Positions 51,443-61,261 of a DNA stretch of 64,000 nucleotides are shown here, piece after piece. Under the pieces are notes generated by a model that saw only the letters and a program-made list of their open reading frames with translations, was not told where the DNA came from and ran no database searches. Origin of the DNA: Synergistes jonesii (lineage in GTDB: Bacteria; Synergistota; Synergistia; Synergistales; Synergistaceae). How positions within the stretch are numbered: position 1 is the stretch's first letter; every line of letters begins with the position of its first letter. The stretch covers positions 160,226 to 224,225 of the forward strand of contig NZ_JMKI01000031.1 in NCBI RefSeq assembly GCF_000712295.1, written 5' to 3'. The translations under genes were made by a program, and so were the position numbers.

Positions 51443-54400
51443 ATGAGAGAGAAAACGATGGTAACGCTGGACGGCAACGAGGCGGTGGCGCACGTAGCGC
51501 ACGCTGTGAACGAAGTAATATCCATCTACCCGATAACGCCGTCGTCGCCGATGGGCGAATGGTCTGATCAGTGGTCCGCGGAAGGGCGCCCCAACATCTG
51601 GGGCACGGTGCCCCTTGTGGCGGAAATGCAGAGCGAAGCCGGCGCGTCCGGCGCGTACCATGGAGCTCTCCAGGCGGGGGCGCTTGGCACCACCTTCACC
51701 GCGTCGCAGGGGCTGCTGCTCATGATCCCCAACATGTACAAAATAGCGGGTGAGCTCACGAGCACCGTAATGCACGTGACGGCAAGGAGCCTGGCGACGC
51801 ACGCGCTTTCCATCTTCGGAGACCACTCCGACGTAATGGCCGTGCGCAACACGGGCTGGGCCATGCTCAGCTCCGCCACCGTCCAGGAAGCTACGGACAA
51901 CGCGCTCATAGCGCAGATGGCCACGCTCGAAGGCAGGGTGCCGGTGCTTCACTTCTTCGACGGCTTCCGTACGAGCCACGAAGAAATGAAAATAGAAGAA
52001 ATATCCTACGACACGATGCGCGCCTGCATAGACGACGAGCTCGTGCGCGAACACAGATACAACAGGCTTTCGCCCGACGCTCCCTTCGTCCGCGGCACGG
52101 CGCAGAACCCGGACGTCTTCTTCCAGACAAGAGAGGGAGCCAACGCCTACTACGCGGCCATGCCCGACATCTTCCAGGGCGCGATGGACAAATTCGCCAA
52201 ACTCACTGGGCGCCGCTACCACCTCTTCGACTACTTCGGAGCGGAAGACGCCGAACGCGTAATAGTCATAATGGGCAGCGGAGCCGCCGTGGCCCATGAG
52301 ACAGTCGAACATATGAGCAAATGCGGAGAAAAAGTCGGAGTGCTCACAGTCCGCCTCTTCCGCCCCTTCGACGTCAAGCGCTTCAAAAACGCGCTGCCCG
52401 CGACGGTCAAAAAAATAGCGGTCCTCGACCGCTCCAAAGACCCGGCGGCCATAAGCGAGCCGCTCTGCGCGGATGTCAAAGAAGCGCTCAACGGCAGCGG
52501 CATAACGGTCGTCGGAGGACGCTACGGCCTCTCCTCCAAAGACTTCACCCCCGCCATGGTCAAGGGAGTATTCGACGAACTCAAAAAACTCCAGCCTAAA
52601 GACAGCTTCACGATAGGCATAGAAGACGACGTAACATACACGAGCCTGCCCTACGATCCGTCATACGACACAGAAAACCCCAAAACGATCCGCTGCCTCT
52701 TCTACGGGCTCGGCTCGGACGGCACTGTGGGAGCCAACAAAAACTCCATAAAAATAATAGGGCAGGAAACGGAGCTTTACGCGCAGGGCTACTACAGCTA
52801 CGACTCCAAAAAATCCGGAGGGATAACGGTAAGCCACCTGCGCTTCGGCCCCGACCCCATATACGCCAGCTACCTCATCAACAAAGCCAACTTCACGGCC
52901 TGCCACGTATACAGCTTCGTCGAAAAATTAGACATACTCAAAAACGCGGCCGAAGGGGGCACCTTCCTGCTGAACAGCCCCTTCGGCCCCGACGAGATAT
53001 GGGACAAGCTCCCCTACAGCTATCAGAAACATATAATAGACAAAAAACTCAAATTCTACGTGATAGACGCGGTAAAAATCGCCAAAGAGACAGGCATGGG
53101 CTCCCGCACCAACACGATAATGCAGACCTGCTTCTTCGCGATAAGCGGCATACTGCCCCAGGACAAAGCGATAGAAGCCATCAAAAACTCGATAATCAAA
53201 AGCTACATAAGAAAAGGGCAGGCCATAGTAGACAAAAATATAAACGCGGTGAACGAGACGCTGGACAACCTCCACCAGGTCAAAGTGCCCGGCGAAGCCA
53301 CGAGCGCCTTCGATATAAACCCGCCCGTGGCGGACGACGCTCCCGAATTCGTCAAAAACGTCTTGGGCCCCATGATGGCCCTCGAAGGAGACAGCCTCCC
53401 GGTGTCCGCCCTCCCTGAAGACGGCACATACCCGAGCGGCACCACCCAATACGAAAAACGCAACATAGCGATAGACATCCCCGTATGGAACCCCGACGCC
53501 TGCATCCAGTGCGGCAAATGCGTCCTCGTATGCCCGCACGCGGCCATACGCTCAAAAGTCTACGACGGGCGGCTGCTCGAAGACGCGCCGGAAACCTTCA
53601 AAGCGACGGAGGCCAAATGGAAAAACTTCCAGGGGCAAAGCTTCACCCTACAGACGGCGCCCGAAGACTGCACAGGCTGCGGCCTCTGCGTCCACAACTG
53701 CCCCGTCAACAAAACGAAGACGGAAGAAAAAGACAAAGCGCTCGCGATGAAAACCCAGATGCCCTTAAGGCAGACGGAAAAGGCCAACTGGGACTACTTC
53801 CTCTCCCTCCCCGAGGCGGACAGGACCAAACTCGACACCGCCACAGTAAAAGACGTCCAGCTACTGAGGCCGCTCTTTGAATTCTCCGGCGCCTGCGCCG
53901 GCTGTGGAGAGACCCCCTACCTCAAGCTCCTCTCCCAGCTCTTCGGAGAGAGGGCGATAATAGCCAACGCGACAGGCTGCTCATCCATATACGGTGGCAA
54001 CCTGCCGACCACCCCGTGGGCGGTGAGCGACAGAGGCAAAGGGCCGGCGTGGAGCAACTCGCTCTTTGAAGACGCGGCGGAATTCGGCCTCGGCTTCCGT
54101 CTCACGATAGACAAACACAAACAGTACGCCGAAGAACTCATAACCAAAATGGCCCCCGAACTCGGAGAAGAAAAAGTAAAACAAATACTTGAAGCTCCGC
54201 AGCGCACGACCGAACAGATCCACGACGTAGAAGGCAAAATAGCCGAAATAAAAACCTACCTGGCGCACAACTGGAGCCCCGAGGGAGAAGAACTTGAAAG
54301 CGTAATAGACAACCTTGCGAGAAAATCCGTGTGGGCCATAGGAGGAGACGGCTGGGCCTACGACATAGGCTACGGAGGGCTCGACCACGTAATAGCGTCG

Positions 54401-54976
54401 GGCAAAAACGTAAACATCCTCGTCCTCGACACGGAAGTCTACTCCAACACCGGCGGACAGGCGTCCAAATCCACGCCGAGGGGGGCGGTAGCTAAATTTG
54501 CTGCGGCAGGCAAGCGCATGGGCAAAAAAGACCTTGCGATGATGGCCATGAGCTACGGCGACGTATACGTGGGAAGAGTGGCCATAGGGGCCAACGACGC
54601 GCATACAGTCAAAGTATTCGAAGAGGCCGAAGCCTACGACGGGCCGTCCATAATAATAGCCTACTGCCACTGCATAGCGCACGGCATAGACATGGTAAAG
54701 GGGCTCGACCAGCAGAAAAAAGCCGTGGAAAGCGGCCACTGGATACTCATGAGATACAACCCGGAACTTGCTGCGGCAGGTAAAAACCCTCTCATCATAG
54801 ACTCCAAAGAGCCGACGCTGCCGCTTGAAGAGTACGTCTACAACGAAGTTAGATACAAGAGCTTGAAGGCCACGGCTCCGGAAGAGGCCGCGCTCCTCCT
54901 CGAAGAAGAAAAGAAATCTTTAAAAGACAGATGGCGTCTTTACAAATATCTCGCCGATATGAAAATGGAAGGATAG
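51443..54976 (+). CDS. nifJ: Pyruvate:ferredoxin (flavodoxin) oxidoreductase
   Basis: 1177 residues, the full single-chain homodimeric enzyme. In order: N-terminal pyrimidine-binding domain with IYPITPSSPMGEW; transketolase-C-like domain (about 260-410); the domain with SSKDFTPAMVKGV; two 4Fe-4S sites CIQCGKCVLVCP and CTGCGLCVHNCP; the proximal cluster CAGCGE; and TPP-binding GGDGWAYDIGYGGLDH. It converts pyruvate and CoA to acetyl-CoA, CO2 and reduced ferredoxin. GGGAGG precedes the ATG. Codons such as AUA and AAA are uniform, as in strongly expressed genes. Confidence 0.96.
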   Translation: MREKTMVTLDGNEAVAHVAHAVNEVISIYPITPSSPMGEWSDQWSAEGRPNIWGTVPLVAEMQSEAGASGAYHGALQAGALGTTFTASQGLLLMIPNMYKIAGELTSTVMHVTARSLATHALSIFGDHSDVMAVRNTGWAMLSSATVQEATDNALIAQMATLEGRVPVLHFFDGFRTSHEEMKIEEISYDTMRACIDDELVREHRYNRLSPDAPFVRGTAQNPDVFFQTREGANAYYAAMPDIFQGAMDKFAKLTGRRYHLFDYFGAEDAERVIVIMGSGAAVAHETVEHMSKCGEKVGVLTVRLFRPFDVKRFKNALPATVKKIAVLDRSKDPAAISEPLCADVKEALNGSGITVVGGRYGLSSKDFTPAMVKGVFDELKKLQPKDSFTIGIEDDVTYTSLPYDPSYDTENPKTIRCLFYGLGSDGTVGANKNSIKIIGQETELYAQGYYSYDSKKSGGITVSHLRFGPDPIYASYLINKANFTACHVYSFVEKLDILKNAAEGGTFLLNSPFGPDEIWDKLPYSYQKHIIDKKLKFYVIDAVKIAKETGMGSRTNTIMQTCFFAISGILPQDKAIEAIKNSIIKSYIRKGQAIVDKNINAVNETLDNLHQVKVPGEATSAFDINPPVADDAPEFVKNVLGPMMALEGDSLPVSALPEDGTYPSGTTQYEKRNIAIDIPVWNPDACIQCGKCVLVCPHAAIRSKVYDGRLLEDAPETFKATEAKWKNFQGQSFTLQTAPEDCTGCGLCVHNCPVNKTKTEEKDKALAMKTQMPLRQTEKANWDYFLSLPEADRTKLDTATVKDVQLLRPLFEFSGACAGCGETPYLKLLSQLFGERAIIANATGCSSIYGGNLPTTPWAVSDRGKGPAWSNSLFEDAAEFGLGFRLTIDKHKQYAEELITKMAPELGEEKVKQILEAPQRTTEQIHDVEGKIAEIKTYLAHNWSPEGEELESVIDNLARKSVWAIGGDGWAYDIGYGGLDHVIASGKNVNILVLDTEVYSNTGGQASKSTPRGAVAKFAAAGKRMGKKDLAMMAMSYGDVYVGRVAIGANDAHTVKVFEEAEAYDGPSIIIAYCHCIAHGIDMVKGLDQQKKAVESGHWILMRYNPELAAAGKNPLIIDSKEPTLPLEEYVYNEVRYKSLKATAPEEAALLLEEEKKSLKDRWRLYKYLADMKMEG

Positions 54977-54986
54977 ATGACAAAGA

Positions 54987-56531
54987 ATGTCCGAAGTTGA
55001 AATCAAAAAAAAGATTAAGGCAGAAAACGGCATGGTAATAGCGACTAAGGTCACTACCGGCGCGTCGGAAGAGGCGAAGACGGCCCCGCGCATCGCGGTG
55101 GAGGAGAACAAAAAGCCCGAAGCGCCGACGCCTAAGCCCAAACGCCGCGCCGGCATAACGGAGACCGCGTTCCGCGACGCCCACCAGTCGATCATGGCGA
55201 CGCGCCTCCGCACCGACGACATGCTGCCGATCTGCGAGGCGATGGACGAGGTAGGCTATCATTCGATAGAGATGTGGGGAGGGGCCACCTTCGACGCCGC
55301 GATGCGCTTTTTAGGCGAGGACCCGTGGGAGAGGCTGCGCAAAATCAAGAAACGCCTCAGAAAGACTAAGACGCAGATGCTGATGCGCGGGCAGAACATA
55401 GTCGGCTACCGCCATTATTCCGACGAAGTCGTGCGCGAGTTCGTCAAGCGCGCGATAGGCAACGGCGTCGACATCGTCCGCGTCTTCGACGCGCTGAACG
55501 ACCTGCGCAACATGGAGATAGCGGCGGACGCCGTCAAGAGAGAAGGCGGAGAGCTGCAGATGACTATCTCCTATACGATATCGCCGGTGCACACGCTCAA
55601 CCTCTTTGCAAAGCAGGCGCGCGACATGGCCGATATGGGGGCCGACTCGATATGCATCAAGGACATGGCGGGGCTTCTCTCCCCCGTAGCGGCTTCGGCT
55701 CTCGTAAAGGCGATAAAGAAAAGGGTAGACCTGCCCGTGCAGATTCACAGCCACTACACGAGCGGCATGGCGGCCATGAGCTATCTGGCCGCGCTCGAAG
55801 CCGGCGCCGACGTCGTCGACTGCGCTATCTCCCCCTTCGCTATGGGCACGAGCCAGCCCGCAACGGAGACGATAGTTGCGGCCCTCGCCGGCGGCCCGCT
55901 CGACACAGAGCTGTCGCTCGAGAAACTGCTGCCTGTCGCGAAACACTATCAAGCGCTTCACGAGAAATACAAGGACATCATCATGGGCGTCTCCGGCGTC
56001 AACGTCAACATACTCCTTTATCAGATACCGGGCGGAATGTATTCCAACCTTCAGAGTCAGCTTAAAGAGGGTGGATGCCTTGAAAAGTTCGCTGAGGTCA
56101 TGGAAGAGGTGCCGCGCGTGCGCAAGGAGATGGGCTATCCGCCTCTTGTGACGCCGACGAGCCAGATAGTCGGAACGCAAGCCGCGATGAACGTGATAAC
56201 GGGCAAGCGCTGGAAGATGGTCCCGCACGAAGTCCAGCAGTACTTCCGCGGCTACTACGGCAAGACGCCGGCGCCGGTAGACCCCGAGATTCAGAAGCTG
56301 GTGCTCGGCGACGAAAAGCCTATCACCTGCCGCCCGGGCGAAAAGATTCCGCCCGAGATTGAAGCGGCGAAAAAAGAAATAGGCGTATGGTGTACGCAGC
56401 CGGAGGACTTGCTCTCCTACATACTCTTCCCGCAGGTCGCGAAAGACTTCCTTCCGAACAAATTCTCAAGGGAAAACCTTGTGAACATCGGCCAGGACGA
56501 GCAGGATGCGCCGGAAGCTTACGAAATATAG
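54987..56531 (+). CDS. Oxaloacetate decarboxylase alpha / pyruvate carboxylase B-type carboxyltransferase
   Basis: 514 residues. The carboxyltransferase barrel begins ITETAFRDAHQS (about 55) with metal-binding Asp and later HSHYTSG, the lysine of CIKDMAGL, and the helical PYC/OADA domain to the end. There is no C-terminal biotin-carrier domain with AMKM, so biotin must be carried by another protein. The first ~50 residues are an unusual Lys/Glu/Pro-rich extension. It lies 10 bases after PFOR, so it probably makes or uses the pyruvate there (oxaloacetate to pyruvate, or the reverse). Confidence 0.87.
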   Translation: MSEVEIKKKIKAENGMVIATKVTTGASEEAKTAPRIAVEENKKPEAPTPKPKRRAGITETAFRDAHQSIMATRLRTDDMLPICEAMDEVGYHSIEMWGGATFDAAMRFLGEDPWERLRKIKKRLRKTKTQMLMRGQNIVGYRHYSDEVVREFVKRAIGNGVDIVRVFDALNDLRNMEIAADAVKREGGELQMTISYTISPVHTLNLFAKQARDMADMGADSICIKDMAGLLSPVAASALVKAIKKRVDLPVQIHSHYTSGMAAMSYLAALEAGADVVDCAISPFAMGTSQPATETIVAALAGGPLDTELSLEKLLPVAKHYQALHEKYKDIIMGVSGVNVNILLYQIPGGMYSNLQSQLKEGGCLEKFAEVMEEVPRVRKEMGYPPLVTPTSQIVGTQAAMNVITGKRWKMVPHEVQQYFRGYYGKTPAPVDPEIQKLVLGDEKPITCRPGEKIPPEIEAAKKEIGVWCTQPEDLLSYILFPQVAKDFLPNKFSRENLVNIGQDEQDAPEAYEI

Positions 56532-56552
56532 AGGCATTTTCCGATAAAGAGA

Positions 56553-56578
56553 GGGGCGGCCTGTGCGGCTGCCCTTTT
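56553..56578 (+). terminator. Terminator after the PFOR operon
   Basis: GGGCGGC (56554-56560) pairs with GCTGCCC (56568-56574) around a 7-base loop, then TTTT. Confidence 0.7.
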
Positions 56579-56702
56579 CGCTGTCATGCGCCTCTATATA
56601 TCCGAGCGAGAGAATTATGAGCTATCCGGACCGGAGATGCTAAAAATTACGTCAATCTGCTATAATTAATGAATAAAAATCCATGAAGGGGAGGCCTTCG
56701 CC

Positions 56703-57359
56703 ATGAAATTTTTTCTCGATACGGCGAACATAGACGAGATAAAGGCGGCGTGTTCGTGGGGGGTCATCAGCGGAGTCACGACGAATCCGACCCTCGTCTC
56801 GAAAGAGGGCGGCATCGACTTTTACGCCCGCGTGCGCGAGATAGCGGAGGCCGTAAACGGCCCGGTCAGCGCCGAAGCGGTCTCGCTCGAGAGAGACCGG
56901 CTCGTCGCCGAGGCGATCGAGCTTGCGAAGATACACCCGCAGGTGGTGGTAAAAGTGCCGATGTGTCCAGACGGCCTCGGCGCCGTCAAAGAGCTCGCCG
57001 CGCGCGGCATAAAGACTAACGCGACGCTCATCTTCAGCGTCAACCAGGCTTTGCTTGCGGCCGCAGCGGGTGCGGCCTACGTCAGCCCCTTCGTAGGCCG
57101 CCTGGACGACATCGGCGAGGATGGGCTCGCCCTCGTCCGCGATATCGCGGAAATCTTCGCCGGCTACGGCATCGGCAGCCAAATCATCGCCGCGAGCCTA
57201 CGCCATCCTGCGCACGTGCGCGAGTGCGCCAGAGCCGGCGCCGACATAGCCACCGTCCCCTTCAAGGTGTTGAAGATGATGTTTGAACATCCGCTCACGG
57301 CGAAGGGGATAGCGCAGTTCAACGCCGACTGGGAAAAATACCGGGGCAGGCTTGCTTAA
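56703..57359 (+). CDS. tal: Transaldolase (short, TalC/FSA type)
   Basis: 218 residues, the short transaldolase/fructose-6-phosphate aldolase subfamily. Landmarks are [24 protein letters not shown], the Schiff-base lysine in [22 protein letters not shown] and [11 protein letters not shown]. It exchanges dihydroxyacetone units between sugar phosphates. GGGGAGG precedes the ATG. Aldolase and transaldolase forms are not separable by eye. Confidence 0.9.
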   Translation: MKFFLDTANIDEIKAACSWGVISGVTTNPTLVSKEGGIDFYARVREIAEAVNGPVSAEAVSLERDRLVAEAIELAKIHPQVVVKVPMCPDGLGAVKELAARGIKTNATLIFSVNQALLAAAAGAAYVSPFVGRLDDIGEDGLALVRDIAEIFAGYGIGSQIIAASLRHPAHVRECARAGADIATVPFKVLKMMFEHPLTAKGIAQFNADWEKYRGRLA

Positions 57360-57414
57360 AGGGGCGGCGGTAGACGCTGCAAAAAACTGCAATTAGTTTA
57401 AGAGGGTGAGAGGT

Positions 57415-58062
57415 ATGGACATATCCGAAGCGAAGAAGAAAAGCAACAAACAGCTTGGCGAGACCGTCTGTAAGGCGCTCGCCGCGCGCGGGTTCCGCGC
57501 CCAGTATGCGGACGACGGGGAGGCTGCCTGTGAGCGCGTGCTCGAAATGATAGCAGACGGCGCCTCGGTCGGCATTCCCGGAACGGTTACCGTGCGCGAA
57601 CTCGGCCTGCCGGAGCGGCTCGAAGAAAAGGGCTGCCGCATCAGCGAGCACTGGCTGCCCGGCATGACCCCGGAGGAGCGGAGGGCGGCGATGATCGGCG
57701 AGCTGAGCGCGGACTGGTTCCTGACCAGCGCGAACGCGCTCGCGATGGACGGCACGATCGTTAACGTCGACGGCACCGGCAACCGCACAGCGGGGATGTC
57801 GTGGGGGCCCGGCAAGGTCATTTATATCATCGGCGTCAACAAGATCACGCCGGATGTCCACTCGGCGCTGAAACGCGCACGCAATGTCGCGACGCCGCCG
57901 AACGCGCTGCGCCTGGCGCGCAGGACGCCCTGCGCCGTCACCGGCCGCTGCTCCGACTGCGATAGCGAAGACAGGCTGTGCCGTATCGTAATGCTGTTGG
58001 AACGCGCGCCGATCGGGCGCGAGTGCCATGTGATAATAGTCGGCGAGGAGCTCGGATATTAG
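57415..58062 (+). CDS. LUD-domain (LutC/YkgG, DUF162) protein
   Basis: 215 residues. The LUD fold is indicated by VGIPGTVTVRELGLPE, SANALAMDGTIVNVDGTGNR and VIYIIGVNKITPDV. A C-terminal cysteine set (CAVTGRCSDCDSEDRLC) is typical of this stand-alone DUF162 branch. Relatives take part in lactate oxidation (LutC), but LutA and LutB are not adjacent, so the role is open. GAGGG lies 9 bases before ATG 57415. Confidence 0.87.
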   Translation: MDISEAKKKSNKQLGETVCKALAARGFRAQYADDGEAACERVLEMIADGASVGIPGTVTVRELGLPERLEEKGCRISEHWLPGMTPEERRAAMIGELSADWFLTSANALAMDGTIVNVDGTGNRTAGMSWGPGKVIYIIGVNKITPDVHSALKRARNVATPPNALRLARRTPCAVTGRCSDCDSEDRLCRIVMLLERAPIGRECHVIIVGEELGY

Positions 58063-58109
58063 CGGCGGCGTCAGCGCGCTTTAAAAGAGCTAAAGCCGTA
58101 AACGAGAAA

Positions 58110-58147
58110 GCCTTCCGCAGGAAAACGCGGAAGGCCTTTATATTTTT
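58110..58147 (+). terminator. Terminator after the LUD gene
   Basis: GCCTTCCGC (58110-58118) and GCGGAAGGC (58127-58135), a perfect 9-bp stem with an 8-base loop followed by CTTTATATTTTT. Confidence 0.85.
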
Positions 58148-58373
58148 ATACCATCAGCGCGTGGGCGATATCAAGACAGCCTGACCTTCAGTGAGTAAAA
58201 TATCATAAAGTCGCCGTTTGTTATTATACTCTAATTGTTCATGTGTGATAAAATTATTATGAAGAATATTTTTTATTATAAATATTAAATATAGGTTTTA
58301 TTTTTTATATTATATTTTGCTGATATAAATAAAACTTGAGTTTGCATCTTGGTATTAGAAGGAGGAGATGAGC
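58148..58373. other. AT-rich intergenic region before the two-component genes
   Basis: Strongly AT-rich from about 58200 on, with several -10-like sequences and no clear -35. It presumably holds the promoter of the regulator-kinase pair. No gene seen. Confidence 0.4.
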
Positions 58374-59033
58374 TTGAAAAAGAAAATTGTTATCGTTGAC
58401 GACCATAGGTTGTTTCTCGAGGGTATGGACGGCATTTTGGCTTCCGTTGAAGACTTCGCCATCGTTGGGAGAGCTTATAGCGCAGAAAGTGCGATTGGCG
58501 TTATAAGAATGGCGCGCCCGCATCTTGTTATTCTTGATATTACTATGCCTGATATGAACGGTATTGACGTTACCAAGATAATCAAGCTGGATCTGCCGGA
58601 TACGAAGGTGCTTATCCTGACGATGCATCTGCACCGCCGCATGATAATAGAGGCATTGAAGGCCGGTGCGGATGGCTATCTTCTGAAGGATTCCGACTCC
58701 AAAGAGGTCATAGATGCTGTAAAGATTGTTCTTTCTGGCCTAATATACCTAAGTCCGCCCGTAAGTACTCTTATCGTCAGGGACTATATAAGGAAACTTG
58801 ACATGCCGATCCCCGACTCCGCACATCTTAACGACCTTTCGGTACGAGAGAGGGAAGTGCTCTCGCTGATATCGGAAGGGGCCGATACCAGAATGATATG
58901 CCAAAGGCTCTGCATCAGCCGCAACACAGTTGATTCGCACAGGCGCAGCCTTATGCAGAAGCTCGGATGCGAAAACCTCACAGACCTTATGAGATTTGCC
59001 ATAAGAGAGGGGGCCGTTAATCTCGATGAATGA
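58374..59033 (+). CDS. NarL/LuxR-type response regulator
   Basis: About 219 residues: receiver domain with Asp9/Asp10 (VDDH), phospho-acceptor Asp55 (LVILDITMPD) and Lys in LLKDSD, then a LuxR-type helix-turn-helix (LSVREREVLSLISEG...SRNTVDSHRRSLMQKL). The start may be TTG 58374 (8 bases from AAGGAGG) rather than ATG 58368 (2 bases). Its last 8 bases overlap the kinase gene, its presumed partner. Position next to the methyltransferase genes suggests it controls them. Confidence 0.92.
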   Translation: MKKKIVIVDDHRLFLEGMDGILASVEDFAIVGRAYSAESAIGVIRMARPHLVILDITMPDMNGIDVTKIIKLDLPDTKVLILTMHLHRRMIIEALKAGADGYLLKDSDSKEVIDAVKIVLSGLIYLSPPVSTLIVRDYIRKLDMPIPDSAHLNDLSVREREVLSLISEGADTRMICQRLCISRNTVDSHRRSLMQKLGCENLTDLMRFAIREGAVNLDE

Positions 59034-60243
59034 CAGCGGGATGGATGCCGTACTCAGAGCCATATTCAGCAGTATCTTCGACCAGGTCGCAATTTACTGT
59101 ATCGTCGAAAACGACGAAGGAGAGCCGGTCGATTTCGTGCTTGAAAATGTCAACGATGCCTATATTACTACGAATGGTCTCACGCGTGATGCGATAATAG
59201 GGCGTCTCTATTCTGAAATATGGGCGAACGAGATGGAGCGGGGCTTTTGGAATCTCATGATTAAAGTTGCGCGCGCCGGATGCGGCAGAAGTGTCTCTCG
59301 ACATGAGCCGCGTTCAAACTATTTTGAGGGCACCTGCACATCCATTCCCGGTATATATTACCAAATGTTCGCCTTTATGCCCTACCCAGGCAAACTCGTG
59401 GTCATTCTCAAGGACAAGAGCGAGTGGTATCGCCTCACATTCTCACTCAAGGAAAAAGAACGGTTGCTGCTCAAATACAGAGAAGACCTTCGCAGCCTTA
59501 CGGCGAGGTTGACCCTGGCCGAGGAGAGGACGCGCCGCTCTATTGCCACCGTACTACACGACAGAATCGGCTATTCGATGGTCACAATGGTAAGGGCGTT
59601 GCGCAGGCTTTACGAAATGTGCAAGGATAGCGACCTGCGGCGAGAAGTAGATGAAGTTGCTGCGGAAATGGAGAAGCTGGTAAAAGAGGTGCGTTCCTTT
59701 ACATTTGAGATAAGCCCTACGCTGCTCTACGATGTAGGGCTTGAGGCGGCGCTCGAATCTTTGGGCGAGGATTTCTTCTCTAAGCAGGGCATAAGATATG
59801 AGTTTCAGTCGTCGGGGAAGGAAGGCAAACTCCCTGAAGATACTAAGATACTGCTCTTCCAGATGGTGCGCGAGCTTTTTGTCAACATTGCGAAGCACGC
59901 GAAGGCTTCCTCCGTTGTTGTGCGTATTCGGCGCGGAGCTAAAAAGTATCAGGTTGTGGTGGAGGACGACGGTATAGGTTTTCACACTCCGGTGGAAAAG
60001 GATTTTAGAAACTTTTCCGGCATGGGGCTCTTTAGTATCAGAGAAAGGCTGAAATCGGTAGGCGGTCAGTTCAGTATCGTCTCCGCGCCGGACGAAGGGA
60101 CTATAGTCAGCATTGTGGCCCCGATTTCCGTCGAGCATGCGGTGCTGACTTCTCCAAAAGAAGACGATACGAGGATGGAGTCTATTATCAAAAGCCGTCT
60201 GGATCACGTTATAGACATACATGGCGGTAGACGTGCATTTTAA
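59026..60243 (+). CDS. Cytoplasmic sensor histidine kinase (HisKA_3 type) with PAS domain
   Basis: 405 residues, no membrane helices. A PAS-like domain (about 1-135) is followed by a HisKA_3 dimerisation segment with phospho-acceptor His178 (ATVLHDRIG), and an HATPase domain (about 255-385) with ELFVNIAKHAKA, DDGIGF and GMGLFSIRERL. This NarX/DegS-type kinase phosphorylates the preceding regulator. Without membrane anchor it should sense an internal signal; the ligand is unknown. A C-terminal tail of about 30 residues is extra. Confidence 0.92.
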   Translation: MNDSGMDAVLRAIFSSIFDQVAIYCIVENDEGEPVDFVLENVNDAYITTNGLTRDAIIGRLYSEIWANEMERGFWNLMIKVARAGCGRSVSRHEPRSNYFEGTCTSIPGIYYQMFAFMPYPGKLVVILKDKSEWYRLTFSLKEKERLLLKYREDLRSLTARLTLAEERTRRSIATVLHDRIGYSMVTMVRALRRLYEMCKDSDLRREVDEVAAEMEKLVKEVRSFTFEISPTLLYDVGLEAALESLGEDFFSKQGIRYEFQSSGKEGKLPEDTKILLFQMVRELFVNIAKHAKASSVVVRIRRGAKKYQVVVEDDGIGFHTPVEKDFRNFSGMGLFSIRERLKSVGGQFSIVSAPDEGTIVSIVAPISVEHAVLTSPKEDDTRMESIIKSRLDHVIDIHGGRRAF

Positions 60244-60567
60244 TTTATTCATATGTATATATAGTTATGATATTTTAAAGGATTTGCCCAATCACTTTCA
60301 CGTTTTGTTCAATATACATATATTAGTTCCTGCATTTATAATTTTTATTGTAATTAAGGATAGGCGTTTATGAATTATATAAAATTGTTTTAATTTTAGC
60401 CGGCATAATTCGGAGAATATATACAAATTTTAGACGTCTTGTATATATGTTCGATTGCGGCTTTTGCATCAGGCGTTGCCTGCTGATGCGACTGTTGTTT
60501 TATTGTCAAAAATAAGTGCTTGCGCGATGCAGTGCGCGCAGAGGCGAAGTCAGGAGGAGTAATTGCA
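60244..60567. other. Intergenic region before the corrinoid protein gene
   Basis: 324 AT-rich bases. An inverted repeat ATATACAA (60419-60426) / TTGTATAT (60439-60446) with 12 bases between is a candidate operator, perhaps for the LuxR-type regulator. A hairpin GCATCAG...CTGATGC lies near 60465-60490. No gene seen. Confidence 0.45.
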
Positions 60568-61209
60568 ATGAAAGAGGAGCTTTTTGATGAAATTATGGAG
60601 GCTGTCATAGACGGGGAGAAAAGCAAAGTTGTATCCCTTGTCAACAAGGCGGTCGCGGAAGGAATCGGTGCCGGAGAAATATTGAATAAGGCGCTTATCG
60701 CCGGCATGAACGAGGTGGGGGTACTCTTCAAAGAGGGAGAAATGTTTGTCCCGGAGGTGCTTGTGGCTTCCAACGCGTTGCAGGCCGGTATAGACATAAT
60801 TAAGCCGCAGCTTGTGGCCGATGATGTTAAATCCATCGGGAGGATTGTCACGGTGACCGTAGAGGGGGATTTGCACGATATCGGGATAAAACTATGCGGG
60901 CTTATGCTTGAAGGCGCCGGTTTTGAAGTTATCAACATAGGCGTGGACCGCCCGGCCAGAGAGATCGTAGACAAGATTAAGGAATTTGAGCCGGCGATTA
61001 TAGGGATGTCCGCTATGCTGACTACGACGATGGCGAATATGAAAGAGGTCATCGACATACTCAAAGAAGAAGGGCTTTACGACAAGGTCAAAGTTATGAT
61101 AGGAGGCGCCCCTACATCGCCGTCCTTTGCGGAAAAGATAGACGCAAACTATTCCGCCGACGCCAGCGAATGCGTCAGCGTGGCCAAAAAACTTGTGGGT
61201 GCGGTCTGA
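60568..61209 (+). CDS. Corrinoid protein of a methyltransferase system (MttC/MtbC-like)
   Basis: 213 residues: an N-terminal helical cap domain (about 1-85) and a cobalamin-binding Rossmann domain with EGDLHDIG (lower-ligand His103) and IGGAPTSPSFAEKI. It carries the methyl group on its cobalt between a substrate-specific methyltransferase and an acceptor. The MttB-like gene follows by 52 bases. AGGAGG is 10 bases before ATG 60568. Confidence 0.92.
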   Translation: MKEELFDEIMEAVIDGEKSKVVSLVNKAVAEGIGAGEILNKALIAGMNEVGVLFKEGEMFVPEVLVASNALQAGIDIIKPQLVADDVKSIGRIVTVTVEGDLHDIGIKLCGLMLEGAGFEVINIGVDRPAREIVDKIKEFEPAIIGMSAMLTTTMANMKEVIDILKEEGLYDKVKVMIGGAPTSPSFAEKIDANYSADASECVSVAKKLVGAV

Positions 61210-61261
61210 ATGCCGTCAAATTTTTGAGACTGATAAAAAAGAATGTTGAGGGAGAGTAACT

